This document shows positions 11,301-22,085 of a stretch of DNA of 64,000 nucleotides, piece after piece; within the stretch, counting starts at the first letter, position 1; the number at the start of each line of letters is the position of its first letter. Below the pieces are notes generated by a model that was given only the letters and a program-made list of their open reading frames with translations, did not search any database and was not told where the DNA came from. Made by a program: the position numbers and the translations under genes. Source of the stretch: Trichinella spiralis (Eukaryota > Nematoda > Enoplea > Trichinellida > Trichinellidae); contig CM012953.1 in assembly GCA_000181795.3 (NCBI GenBank), positions 10,966,267-11,030,266 of the forward strand. Reading direction: 5' to 3'.

Positions 11301-14300
11301 AAGCTGGCCAACATGAACAAATGATGCGTCTCATAGAACAATATCACTCAGATCATCTGGATAAAGCACACAACCATTTAGCCCAGGAACTTCAAGAGGA
11401 AGAAAAGTACAAAGAGGCTGAAATTCATTATTTAACTGCTGGCAATTGGAAACAGGCCGTAAAAATGTACAAGTCGGTTTCCAATTGGGAAGATGCGTAT
11501 CGAGTGAGATTTTTGCTTTATTTGTTGTTTTCCAATATTGCTTATTTCACATATATTTGTTTTTGTACAATAAGGTAGCCAAACAATATGGTAAAGAAGA
11601 AGGAGCGGCGAACGTTGCTTACTTATGGGCAGAGGCGGTAAAAGGTGAATCTGCAGTTCGTCTGCTGCAGAAATTGAACATGCTCGAAAGGGTGATTGAT
11701 ATTGCCTGTGAAAAGAATAATTTCGATTTTGCGGCCGAACTTTGTCGTCTCGGCTTGAAATCCAAGCTGAACTATGTCTACATGAAGCAGGCATTTCGAT
11801 TTGAAGAACTCAACAATTTGGAAATGGCTGAACAAGCTTTCATTAAAGCGAATATGCCCAAAGAAGCTGTTCTCATGTTAGTATTTTATTTGTTGAACAG
11901 ATTTTCAAAGAAATACAATTTATGAATATTTCAATTTTTGGTTTAGGTATGTTCAACACCAAGACTGGAACAGTGCAAGTCGCGTAGCTGAGCAACACTG
12001 CCCTGAAGCAAGCGCTGAAATATATATTGGTCAGGCTCGATCGGCATTTCAAAAGGGTGACTTTGCCAAAGGAGAAACATATCTTCTGAGAGCTGGAAAA
12101 CCTGAATTGCTCATTCGAACATATCAGGTAATTTATTTATTTAAATTTTTAATTTTTAGTGATTAATTTGTTGTGATTTTGCATATGATGCTGTTTGAAT
12201 AGATCAGTATGAATAAGGTTGTTTCGACATTATCAGATTATGATTTCATTGTGAACTGTTTTTCAAAAATAACTTTTAACAGATCAAAATTGAAATATTA
12301 TCCAATTAAATGATGAAAATACTTTGAACGGCTGATCTGTATATGTTTGAACATAAATCAAATGAACGTGACAAATTTAGGAAATGAATCTTTGGTCAGA
12401 AGCACTTCGTGCTTGCCGTGAGTTTCTTCCTGAACAGTTGCAAATTTTGCAACAAGAATACGAAAAGCACTACAATGACGATAGTATAAAGTATGAAAAT
12501 ATTTAATTTTATCAAAAATGAAATTTTAATTTCAACATTTTGAAGAAATATCGAGATGTTGGTACGTCAGGCTAATGAACTGGAAAAAAAAGGAGAACAC
12601 GAACGCGCTGTGCATTGCTATTTAAAAATTTCCCGAGCTGTAACTGACGACGAATTTCTGCTTGAGAAATATTGGCTCCGAGTAAGTTTTATCATAGAAT
12701 AAATATTTATTTTGCAACTGTTTTTTTGTTCTTTATTTCAAACGTATCATTACAATATAACGATCAATTAATGTAAAATGCATTTTTTAAAAATTTATTT
12801 CAGGCAGCTGAAATTGTTCAAAAATTTTTGGATTTCAACAGTGAATTGTTAGCAGAGATTGCCGCTTCACTGGCAAGTATTAAACGTTATAAAAAAGTAA
12901 GCTAACCATTAAACAATAGAAAAAATTATGATTTGTTTCATTTAAATTTATGATCAAATGTTTATGTTCTGGGATGAGACATATTTGAATAAAAAGTGTA
13001 CATTGTAGGCAGCGGAATTGTACTTGGAATGTGATGAACCGAAAGAAGCAATTGATTGTATGATAAGTGATTTGAAATGGGATGATGCAAGAAAAATTGC
13101 CGCTGACCTGGCTCCTGAATTAATTAATTATATCAACCTCAGATATAAAGATTATTTGCTGCGGGAGGGATGTCAAGATGAGGTAATTATCACGAAGGAC
13201 AAGTTCATCATTTTTAAATATTTATCATTGCAGTTGGCTGATTTTGATATTAATTGTGCCGCAGAAGTGTTGAACAGTCAAGGTGAATTCAAGAAAGCAA
13301 TTCAGTTGGCTAAACAGCGCAATGTAAATTTTATTTTATTTCATGAGAAAAATTTGTGTTTGAAAAAAAATTTTTTTTTCTGAAGAATACTCCACTGTTA
13401 GAAAAATACTTGGTACTTCATTTTTCTGAACTGATCGAGGATAGAAGGTTCCAAGAAGCGGTTGAAGTTTTGCATGAAAATTTTGAAATTCACGTTGATC
13501 AGGTAAGCTAAAATAGTGGATATTGTTCTGTGATTTTTCGGATGTACACTATTGACGTTGCCTGAATTGAAACACAAATTTCAGATGCTACCATTGGTGA
13601 ACAGACTGATCGACTGTTTTTTGTCAGAAAAAGAACACAGTAAATATTTCGACTATTGGACAACAGCGTCCTTGCGAAATTTGATGAACGACTTTGTAAA
13701 GAAATTTTCATTGAATACAAAAAACTTCAAAATTGTTACTGCTATTTTCAGAACAAAAAATTGAGAACTTCGTCATCAATTGATGAGTCAAAATTGGAAC
13801 GATTTGAACGTGTATTGGATATTGTCCATTATTATGCAAATCGTGCAGTGCTGATGCAGGAAACTGTGGACAGCGATTTAATACTAATGGCTGCAAAAAT
13901 CAGCTTCAGCTTACTTCGCTATAGTGATATATTGCCCGTTGAAAAGGCATTTTACGAAGCTGCAAATGCTGCAAAAGTAATAATAGAAATGAATTCTCTA
14001 TTTACGGAATCGTTGAAACTATCTGAAATGGTTTTTCTTTAATGCAGAAAGCTGGTAAACGGTATGAGAACCTTGCATTTCTGCTTTACAACCATTACAT
14101 GGATATCTGTGATGTAAGATGAGCAAAAAGAAGTACAACTAAAAGTGATTGGAGGATGTGAAAATTTTTAGGCAATTGATGAAAACAACCCTGAACTCGT
14201 TGATTATTCTGATTTTGATAAGACAGATATCCCTCTGTACGTTTCGTTGCCAACAGTGCGGTATACAACGGTGAATATGGACTAAATTGAATACTGTTGA

Positions 14301-14792
14301 ATTTTGTTGATAAATAAATAAATAAATAATTAATTAATTATAAATATATGATTTCAAGGATGCGGAATACGAAGAAGTGAAAGAGTGGGTTCTAGCGGCC
14401 AGTGTTGACAAAGAAATCAGACGTTCTTTTCCAACAGATGATCGAGGAATATATGAAGCTTGTTTACTAAATCCGGATGGTTCGATTGCAGAACCGTGCA
14501 TTCTCACCGGTTGAAAAATATTAGAATGTTAAATGAAAATGATGAATTAATATTTAATTATTTAAAAGCATTTCAGGATATCCAGTAATTGGTCCAAAGA
14601 AAACATTCGAAAGAGCTTCTTTCTGTGCAAACAAAAGCGATTGGAATACTTTGATCATAGCAAGCCGAGTATGTTTGCAATTTTCAAATTTGTCATTTTT
14701 AATTTTTATGAAATTGAAAAAAAACTTTTTTTCAGATGCGTCAATTGAAGGAGATGGAAGATGTCATCGCTTATATAGAAAACTGGAGTTGA
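5353..14792 (+). CDS. ift172: Intraflagellar transport protein IFT172 (OSM-1 family)
   Basis: About thirty exons join in frame from ATG 5353 (MRLNYSKELLPF) to TGA 14790-14792, giving a protein in the size range of IFT172 (about 1,700 residues). The N-terminal half is a pair of WD40 beta-propellers: AIAWSPNGHRLAVGTAENS, LAFSPDSTKLALGQTDNSV, and ITALCWKPDGSKL. Diagnostic IFT172 stretches include KINPCIISVRVNER, WLELNETCKFLIWRDRRARL and QWVPGSDVIVAQ. From about 9.1 kb the protein is a long run of TPR-like helical repeats ending in ILTGYPVIGPKKTFERASFC and a short tail. Known role: IFT172 is a peripheral IFT-B subunit that carries cargo along cilia and takes part in turnaround at the tip. The start was chosen at the first ATG after the X-box whose exon continues in frame. 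Intron 2 (about 5600-6230) holds an antisense tRNA gene. Confidence 0.95.
5894..5976 (-). tRNA. tRNA-Leu (anticodon AAG)
   Basis: An 83-nt cloverleaf with a 7-bp acceptor stem (GACGGGA with TTCCGTC, one G-U), a type II long variable arm and an intact TTCGAAT T-loop. The anticodon stem CTGCG/CGCAG closes the loop TTAAGGT, giving anticodon AAG (Leu, CUU). No intron is present. The gene lies antisense inside intron 2 of IFT172. Confidence 0.95.
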
Positions 14793-15279
14793 TCAAGTGT
14801 TCATTGAATAATAACAATAATAATTCTGGGCAGTGTTTTGCGTTTTTGTTTGAAATTTCAAATATTTGCATATTATTTTTTTACATCAAATTGATATTGA
14901 ATTGTTGTTGTTGTTGTTGTATTGTGAGCATGTCTTGTCTTTGTTATCTTAAATAGGCTAAAATAAAATTACAATTATTAAGAAATGTCTGTTGTTTAGT
15001 AAAAATTTTCATTTTGAATTCGATTAACTTGCAAATTTCATTTGCTACAGTATAGCAATAAATGTAAAATGATGCCAAATATTTCAACAACATTTATTAC
15101 CAAATGCAAAGCACAAAAAGTACAACAAACAGCGCAAAATAATTAACCTTGGATATATAATTGATTTTCATCCTCTCATTATAAAGAATACTACTCGTCA
15201 AGATGTACATGCTTGGAAATTGATGCTGATCACCTACCTATTCAGGTGTGAAAAAAAAATTATTTCAAATTAAAAAACT
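14793..15279. other. Convergent 3' region between IFT172 and the PHF14-like gene
   Basis: AT-rich with small poly-Asn-codon-like AAT and TTG runs. It should hold the two 3' untranslated regions. I see no further gene. Confidence 0.6.
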
Positions 15280-18146
15280 TTATTCTCTTCGCTTTTTCTT
15301 TGACGAATTCTTTCCAGCACGCTGTAATTTTGCAAATCCATCATTAGCGGTAGCAACATCACCAAATACACTTTTAGTAACTGTGGAAGTTGTGCTTTCC
15401 TGGTTCACTGCTCTGAAATTGTTCCAAATAACAATCAAATTTTGATAAATCAAAAATCATGCATCACGACAATCACAATTGTCAAATTTGAATATAAAAC
15501 CAGCAAAAAAATCGAAACTAATTACTGGTTTGGAATATTAAATTTTGGACGCTTCTTTTTGTTCTCAATTTCAGAAATTGAATCCTCCTCTTCAACACTA
15601 CTTGTTGACCCGAACGAACAATGATAAGCATCTTCATCACCACTGTTCACCGGGTTCCGTCGTCGTTTGCACTTGCCGCCTGTATCTTGAACACTGTTTA
15701 ACATGTTTGATAAATCATTTTCATGAATTTGCTTATTCTCCAATATGTTCTTCCTTAAATGATAATTCTTCATTACGTTAAAATATATGAACATTTTTTT
15801 AATTACACTTTTCAAAATTTAAATTTTATGATATATATAATTTTAAAAGAACAATATACTGAGCAATAATTTTTATTATATTTTCCATTAAAATAATAAA
15901 AATTCAATTAAACAAATGATATATATATGTGCGTATATGTATGTATAGGCAACAAATGTTGCTCTTCAAAAATTTTTTCCAGAAAACATAAGTACAATTC
16001 TTTTTTCAGTTGAAAGCTTAAAAATTAATTAAATAAAATTGTAATAAATCAAAAAATTAATAACTGCTTTTTTTAATTTTTCAAAGCAAATAAAAAATTT
16101 AAACTCAGAAAAATCTTATCAATATTTGCTGTTTGTTTGAACAAATGAGCAGTCAATTGAGAAGAAAGTGAATAAAGAAGCCGAGTGAATATAGAAATAT
16201 CAGTGTGAAAAGGTTACCGAAATAATTGAGTATTCGAAAATCAATAAAATTATTGTAATTTAAAGGTTAAAAATGAAAAAGTTTTTGCACTTTGAATGAA
16301 TTACAAATAAATTAAAAGAAAATAATTAATGCTATTAAGTAATTCATCAAAAATCTATCTTGTCACTTATAATTTTTTTTAAGTTGAAATGGTCAATTTT
16401 TAAAGTAACGCTAGTATTTTAAACACGAATAATATTCTATTTAAGAAAATATTATTTAAAAAGCATAATTTATGCCATTTCTCAATAAAAAAATTTCTAA
16501 TGCTCAAACTTACGTATTGTTACGTTTCCGACAATTATCACATAACCAATAACAGGCAGCGTCATTTTTAGAATAGCATGGATATGGCGGTTTCATGCAC
16601 CTTCAACAAACAACCAACATCAAGTAATTAACATCAAATTAATAATAAGAATAAATATAGAAAACAAACTCACAACATATGATAAAGTCTCTCACAACTG
16701 AAGCATTGCAAATCTGGCGTGTATTTGCTTGTTGTTTCGTGACACGCTGCACATTCCGTAACCGATTCAGACGAACCTTGATCGCCTTAAACAGAAGAGC
16801 ATTAAAAAAATAAAAAAACAATAAAAAATTATGCAAACCTAATTCATGTGGATAAATCACATTTTCAAAATTGGCTATTGTCAGTAGACTGCACAGTTTT
16901 AGCAGTTTTAATTCTTCTGGACGAACATACTTTTTTATTTCGGCCTAAAAACAGCGTAGACGTCAAAATAAAGCAAGTAAAAAATTTGTGCAAACAAACA
17001 ATTTACTTCAGCTTGATCAACACTTTGACTGATGCCTATTAAGCGGTTTTTTAAACTTTTCTCGGCCAATTTCATTTCAGCAATATAATTGGCAAAATCG
17101 GATGTCATGCTCATCTGAACTGGTTGCTTAAATGAATCCAGATTAATCAGACTAGCAGCATAATTATCATCCCATTGCTGTTCAGTCATATCGGTCAAAG
17201 CGATCGACTTGTATTTCATCAAAGCTGTTGCGTGGGCACTAGAAGTAATCGGCCTTTGAATAACTTCCGCGTCACTACTGTCGCTAATTTGAAGCTTAAA
17301 TTTCTTCTTCAAATAAGCTTTGTAAACTTTTGAAGCCTGATTACAGGCCAAAGTAGTGCGCTCGTCTGCAGTTCGAGCAAAATAAAGCCTATCAACTGCT
17401 CCAGCCAATGCACTGTGAATAATTCGTGTGCTTTTACCTTCCGATGAGCAATGGCTTAAACAATGAATATCTGAATAATTGCCAAATTCAACTATCCCAA
17501 AACGGCTTGCACAGCTGGCGTGAAATGACTCCTTACACAATTGCACCACACATTTGATAGTGGCGCCGGATACAGACTCGCTAATTTTAGAACATAAACT
17601 ACAACGAGCATCGAGAAAGGTGCTCCTCACTCTGTTCAACGAGACCGGCCAAGACAACGTCTCCGACTTGTCGTGCACCAAAGGGTTACAAAGGGCACAA
17701 ACCGCATGGACCCATTTCATTTGGGTTGTCAGTACAAACGCTCCTTCGCCCTGGGTTGGGCACAATTCACAAAAGAGCATCTTTCGATTAACACGCAACA
17801 AACATGGTTCGCAGAACCACATTTTATCTCCACTTGCAGTTTGCCAACGCCGACATCTTTCCTTTCCATAGCAACGTTGGTGCACCCCCAGACCGCACAT
17901 TGAACAAGTGCGAAACACTCCATCCGATTTAAGCTCTAAACAGATGTTGCACACTTGGTACGGTAGATCAACTTGCAAGCCATTTTCAATGTGCTTCAAC
18001 ATGATATCAGTCAACATTCGAGGTATTTCAGATTTAGCAAGCTCTACAACATCAGTATCAGATAAAACAAATTTCAATAACCCTTAAAAATACTTACTGG
18101 AAGAATTCATCACTCCGATTAGCTCATCTATCACTGTATCAGACAT
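15280..18146 (-). CDS. PHD-finger chromatin protein, PHF14-like
   Basis: Starts at ATG 18144-18146 (MSDTVIDELIGVMNSS). A 54-nt intron leads into a long exon, further exons lie near 16.96-16.85, 16.78-16.68 and 16.60-16.51 kb, and the last two are near 15.75-15.53 and 15.41-15.28 kb. The third intron from the end is about 760 nt. Domain order is a first PHD finger (CNICLELKSDGVFRTCSMCG to FCEPC), an extended PHD (CELCPTQGEG, WVHAVCALCNP, CSLCSKI, FHASCASRFGI), a helical linker, and a third PHD (CAACHETTSKY to WLCDNC). The C-terminus is acidic then basic and ends KKKRRE. The PHD-ePHD-linker-PHD order fits PHF14, which reads histone H3 tails, rather than JADE or BRPF proteins. It is much shorter than vertebrate PHF14. 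Nuclear location is inferred. Confidence 0.8.
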
Positions 18147-19133
18147 GGCTGATTTAATAATATGCGATGCAAAATCCTTTGTTAAATGAACTAAAACGTA
18201 CTATGACTACTAAAGTATACTGATTGTCAAGTTAGATGTTTTATCTGCCTTTTGTCGCTATTTGAAAAACGTTTTTATTGCATAACAATATTTCAATTTA
18301 AAATTTAATTAAATAACTCGTTAACTTTTACTTTAAAAAACAAATGAAAATGTTTTTCTAATAATTTTGATTAGTAAAAAGTTGTTTTTAACTATGCTAC
18401 ATTAAACTCGCAATAAATGAAAATTATAACAGTGAAATATCTTTAATAAAAAACTTTCAGCTTAGACATTTTCAAAAAAAAACAATGTTATGTTTTTCAG
18501 TCATTATTATTTGAAGATTAAATTCAATATAGTATTTGTAAAGAATTTTTCGCGACATCTCGATTTGCCCATAAAAAATGAGCAATGGCTTCGTCACTTT
18601 CTACTTTTTCGCATTACTAGAATAAAAATATTTAATTGTAATTTTTTATTTAAACTTTTGATCATTTTTCAGCACACAAAATAACATTTTTAAACAATGA
18701 AAAGTGTTCATAGTTTCCATTGAAAAAAGTCATAGATACAGGTGCTTGTCCTTTATCATTAATGAACCTAATCTTGAATTAAATATGTGTTACTTTTCAA
18801 CAAATTCTTAAAATCAGAATTCCGTATTATGAATATAAAAGACTTGGTAATGTCATCAACAATGAACAGTAAGTCAAAATGTGTAACAAATTTCCAAAAA
18901 TGGATGCACAAAATTTTGTTTATTCAAAATTAAAAGTAGTACCGATAAATAAAAAACAAATGTTATGTGCAAGAGTATATATATTGGTCGACACACAAAC
19001 ATCACATTTTTCAAAAATTAAAAATTTTCAAAAATAATAAAAACAATAAAACGATAGAATAAAGGAAAGGTTCAAACATGGTAATGTTTATGATACGTAC
19101 ACAAATTACACTGCGCAATGGTAAAATTCATAA
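18147..19133. other. Intergenic, no gene recognised
   Basis: AT-rich. A patch at about 18540-18620 is open on both strands for about 25 codons but has no start, family motif or convincing splice pair. Confidence 0.5.
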
Positions 19134-19779
19134 TTATAAAAAATCTTCAATTTTCATCTTGCTTCCTTTCAGAAAACGAATAAAATTCTTGTCACTGTTT
19201 TCCTAAAATCATTAACGATTAAACAAATCATATTAAATGATACAATAAAAACAATACTTGCCTCGATAATAGGTTTCATTTTTTCAACATATTCATTTTT
19301 ATAATTTTCCTTTAATTCATGAAGTTTTTCTGCTAATTCGTCTTTGACCTTATTCTTTAAAAATCGAAGTAGTTCTAAAAAGAAGCAAATGTATATACGT
19401 TCACTTATCTATATAATCTGCCGGTTTGAGTAAAATATACATTACCATTTTCCACAGGTTGATGAGATATCGGTTCCGGTTCTGGTGCTGCTTTCGGTTT
19501 CGGTACTGTTTTAGGTTTCGGTGCTGCTTTAGGTTTCGGTGCTACTTTAGGTTTCGGTGCTGCTTTAGATTTCGGTACTACTTTCGGTTTCGGTGCTGCT
19601 TTGGGTTTCGGTGCTGCTTTGGGTTTCGGTGCAGCTTTGGGCTTCGGTGCTGCTTTGGGATTCGGTGCCGCTTTGGGTTTCGGTGCTGCTTCGGGTTTCG
19701 GTGCTGCTTCAGATTTCGGTGCTGCTTTTGATTTCGGTGCTACTTGCGGTTCAGATTTCGTTCTTCCTCTTTTAACCAT
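19134..19779 (-). CDS. Small Lys/Pro/Ala hexapeptide-repeat protein, function unknown
   Basis: Begins at ATG 19777-19779 with MVKRGRTKSEPQ. Residues 13-102 are then 15 tandem hexapeptides, mostly AAPKPK with E, S, N and V variants. A first intron follows the end of the repeat exon (donor GTAATG). The second coding exon gives a charged helix (ELLRFLKNKVKDELAEKL). The last intron appears to be GC-AG (GAG|GCAAGT ... TTTTAG|GAA), and the protein ends with GSKMKIEDFL and TAA at 19134-19136. The total is about 180 residues, very basic, with no signal peptide. The Pro/Lys/Ala composition resembles histone H1 tails and other DNA- or RNA-associated disordered segments, but there is no globular domain to confirm it. 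I do not recognise the family. Confidence 0.6.
19474..19743 (-). repeat. 18-bp tandem repeat, 15 copies, in coding sequence
   Basis: Fifteen adjacent 18-nt units encode the hexapeptide array of the Lys/Pro/Ala protein. The unit length is a multiple of three, so copy number can change without a frameshift. On the plus strand the same DNA gives long open frames rich in Gly/Phe or Arg/Cys, which are shadows of the repeat. Confidence 0.9.
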
Positions 19780-21142
19780 AATTAATAAAAAGCTATAGAT
19801 CTAAAGGTGAAATGCCACATCAACACAAATATTAAAAAACAAAAATGCAAAAATTGGAGCAGACATCACATAAATAGGCTAATACTGGTAAAATCAGTTC
19901 AGTAAAAATTCACCTTGTTCAATGGTACACTAAAAGTGCTTTTAATCCGAATGCTTTCCTTTTCCAATTTCCTAAACGCTGCAATTCTGAATTCATATTA
20001 AAAATTCATGGAAAACTAATGCGCTACATTTTTTTATAAAAACAAAATTTAATAAGGACATAACTGAAAGGAAATTAAATTTTTTTAAATGATATCAGAC
20101 TAAGAATTTTTTGATTAAAATCCAACTTCAAATACTATCGTATTAGTCAATTAAGGATTTTCAGGTTTAACAGATAAAGTAGAACATAAAATTTAACTGT
20201 AATGAAAAATTAAAACGAAGTTTTTAATAAAAAGTAAAGAAATTTTTTATTTTAAATTACCTACACTTTTATACTTATTAATTGTTTTTAAATTAAAATT
20301 GCATTAAAATGCACAAATAGTGTTGAAGAGGAGTAGATAGAACTGGAGTGACAGTATTCTAGTGCCTTGATTTTCAACGATTACGGGAGGTGCGGGTGTA
20401 GCAAGGTGTAGAATGTGTGATGGTTTTTGCTAGTGACTGGCAGATTTAGTGGTTTTGTGCCTTGCGGTTAGTCAGTTGTGTGCGAAAATACTTGGAGGTA
20501 TTTGCGCCTCTGTTTGTGTTTTGCACTGAATAAACAATGCGAGCAATCAACTGAGTTTTGTTGATGCACACTCGATTGTGCAAACGAGACAATCGCGAGC
20601 GGATAGTCAGAATTGCGTCTGACGGAAATAGAAATACGGTCCACTATAACTGCGGATCAAGTTGCGCGTAAATTTCGTTTGCAACAAATAACATGCATAT
20701 ATTTCATCATGACGTCATCTTTTTGTACTATCCTGTTGTCTTTATTTTACTGTCTGCAGTAATTTCTCATATGTCATTTTTTCTTGTAGCTTTATTTTAA
20801 TTGTATTTTATGCTGATAGTATTGACAAGCGTTTATGAATTTTAATTACATCTTACATTATATAATAATAACAGTGATTTTAAATAAAATATGGAGAAAC
20901 ATTATTACTTTTCTATAATGTACTATACTATACTCAACAAGGATCGATAGGAAAATATTGAAATATATTTGAATTGATATGGCATTTGTAAATTTGCTGT
21001 TTTTGTAATGTGAACAGTTTTTTTATTTCAATACTGTTCATTTCATGTCCAATTCTTTTATATTACTTAGCAAAGTGTACAATTTTTAGTAATTCTTTAA
21101 TTTTTTAATATGATGACCATAAGCAATGAAAACTAACTTTTA
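19780..21142. other. Intergenic with a GC-richer patch at about 20340-20700
   Basis: Mostly AT-rich. The patch at 20340-20700 is clearly less AT-rich than its surroundings, contains AATAAAC at about 20530 and an open minus-strand frame of about 55 codons. It could be an LTR fragment or another old insertion. No family could be assigned. Confidence 0.35.
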
Positions 21143-22085
21143 AGGGGGAACTTCGATTATCCGAAATTTTGAAGATTTGGAGGGTCGTTCGGATAACCGA
21201 ATTTTCGGATAATCGGACGTTTGCAATTTTTTAAAATGTATGTATATAATTGAAACGTTTATAGCTGTCATTTATAATGAGACACGAAACAGTAGACATC
21301 CCGTTGTGCGATGTTATTTGCCCTTTACTCGCTTAAATTGTATGCAGTGTTTATTATCTTAGTCGATTATGTATTCTTCATCGCTACATTCAAAAAGGAT
21401 CACGTTTAGTTTGTGTCATCAGTAATAAAGTTTCTGTTTGAACGAAGAAAGCAACTTCTGTGCAGTGACATCGCGAATATGTCTCATTAGCATCAGCCCA
21501 GTAGTGCTGAATTTTTTCTGTTGCTCCATCCACTTCAAGCCGAATTTGAAGGAAGAATGGCTCAGCTCTTCATTTGGCTTATAAGACACATCGTCGTCTT
21601 CATTTTCATCTTTTTCCACTACTTCGAATATTTCGTCGTCAGTTAATGTTTCACATAATGGGGTATTATCCACGGTTAGCAAGTGTTCGACTTCGTTCTA
21701 TGATAACACAGGATTTGTGAACATTTCTAGCGCTGAATCAAGCGCGTTGTTTAACGCTTTTTTCATCAGTTTTCGTGAAGAACAGCTACTCGAAGTATCC
21801 ATGTACGACACAAAGTTAGCTGACGTCGACTGCGATAGATATCTGAAACTGTGGACAGACCCACACCTAAACTCTCAACGATTTTCCTCAGCGACTCACC
21901 CCTCTTAACTAGTCTACACAATTCTAGTTTTTGCTCTAAACTGAAAACCTTTCTCTTTCTCGTAGTAAACATACCGTTGATTAAAAAATTAGCCAACAAC
22001 AGAATGTTACAGTATTAGTGAAATGCAGGTTGGCTGACCAAAAAGTGTTCGGATAATCGAGTAACGGATAATCAGAGTTTCACTG
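21143..22085 (-). mobile_element. Internally deleted Tigger/pogo-type DNA transposon
   Basis: A 943-bp element flanked by TA on both sides (21141-21142 and 22086-22087). The ends are imperfect inverted repeats of the Tigger/pogo type: the right end read inward is CAGTGAAACTCTGATTATCC and the left end AGGGGGAACTTCGATTATCC, with a second GATTATCCG-like block just inside each. Within it, minus-strand frames encode the start of a pogo-like transposase with a psq-type helix-turn-helix (FSLEQKLELCRLVKRGESLR, about 21.99-21.77 kb) and an acidic C-terminal piece (TLTDDEIFEVVEK, about 21.68-21.42 kb). The DDE catalytic core between them is missing, so it cannot be autonomous. Confidence 0.8.

Noticed and set aside
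15280-18146. JADE/BRPF identity for the PHD protein
   Set aside because: A third PHD finger after the linker, and no EPL1-like region seen, favour PHF14.
18490-18684. Possible small gene (plus) or exon (minus) near 18.55 kb
   Set aside because: Both strands are open for only about 25-60 codons, and stops abut the only good acceptor.
19426-19798. Plus-strand open frames rich in Gly/Ala/Phe or Arg/Cys/Phe across the hexapeptide repeat
   Set aside because: They are periodic shadows of the 18-bp repeat; the minus strand has the ATG, splice sites and a sensible C-terminus.
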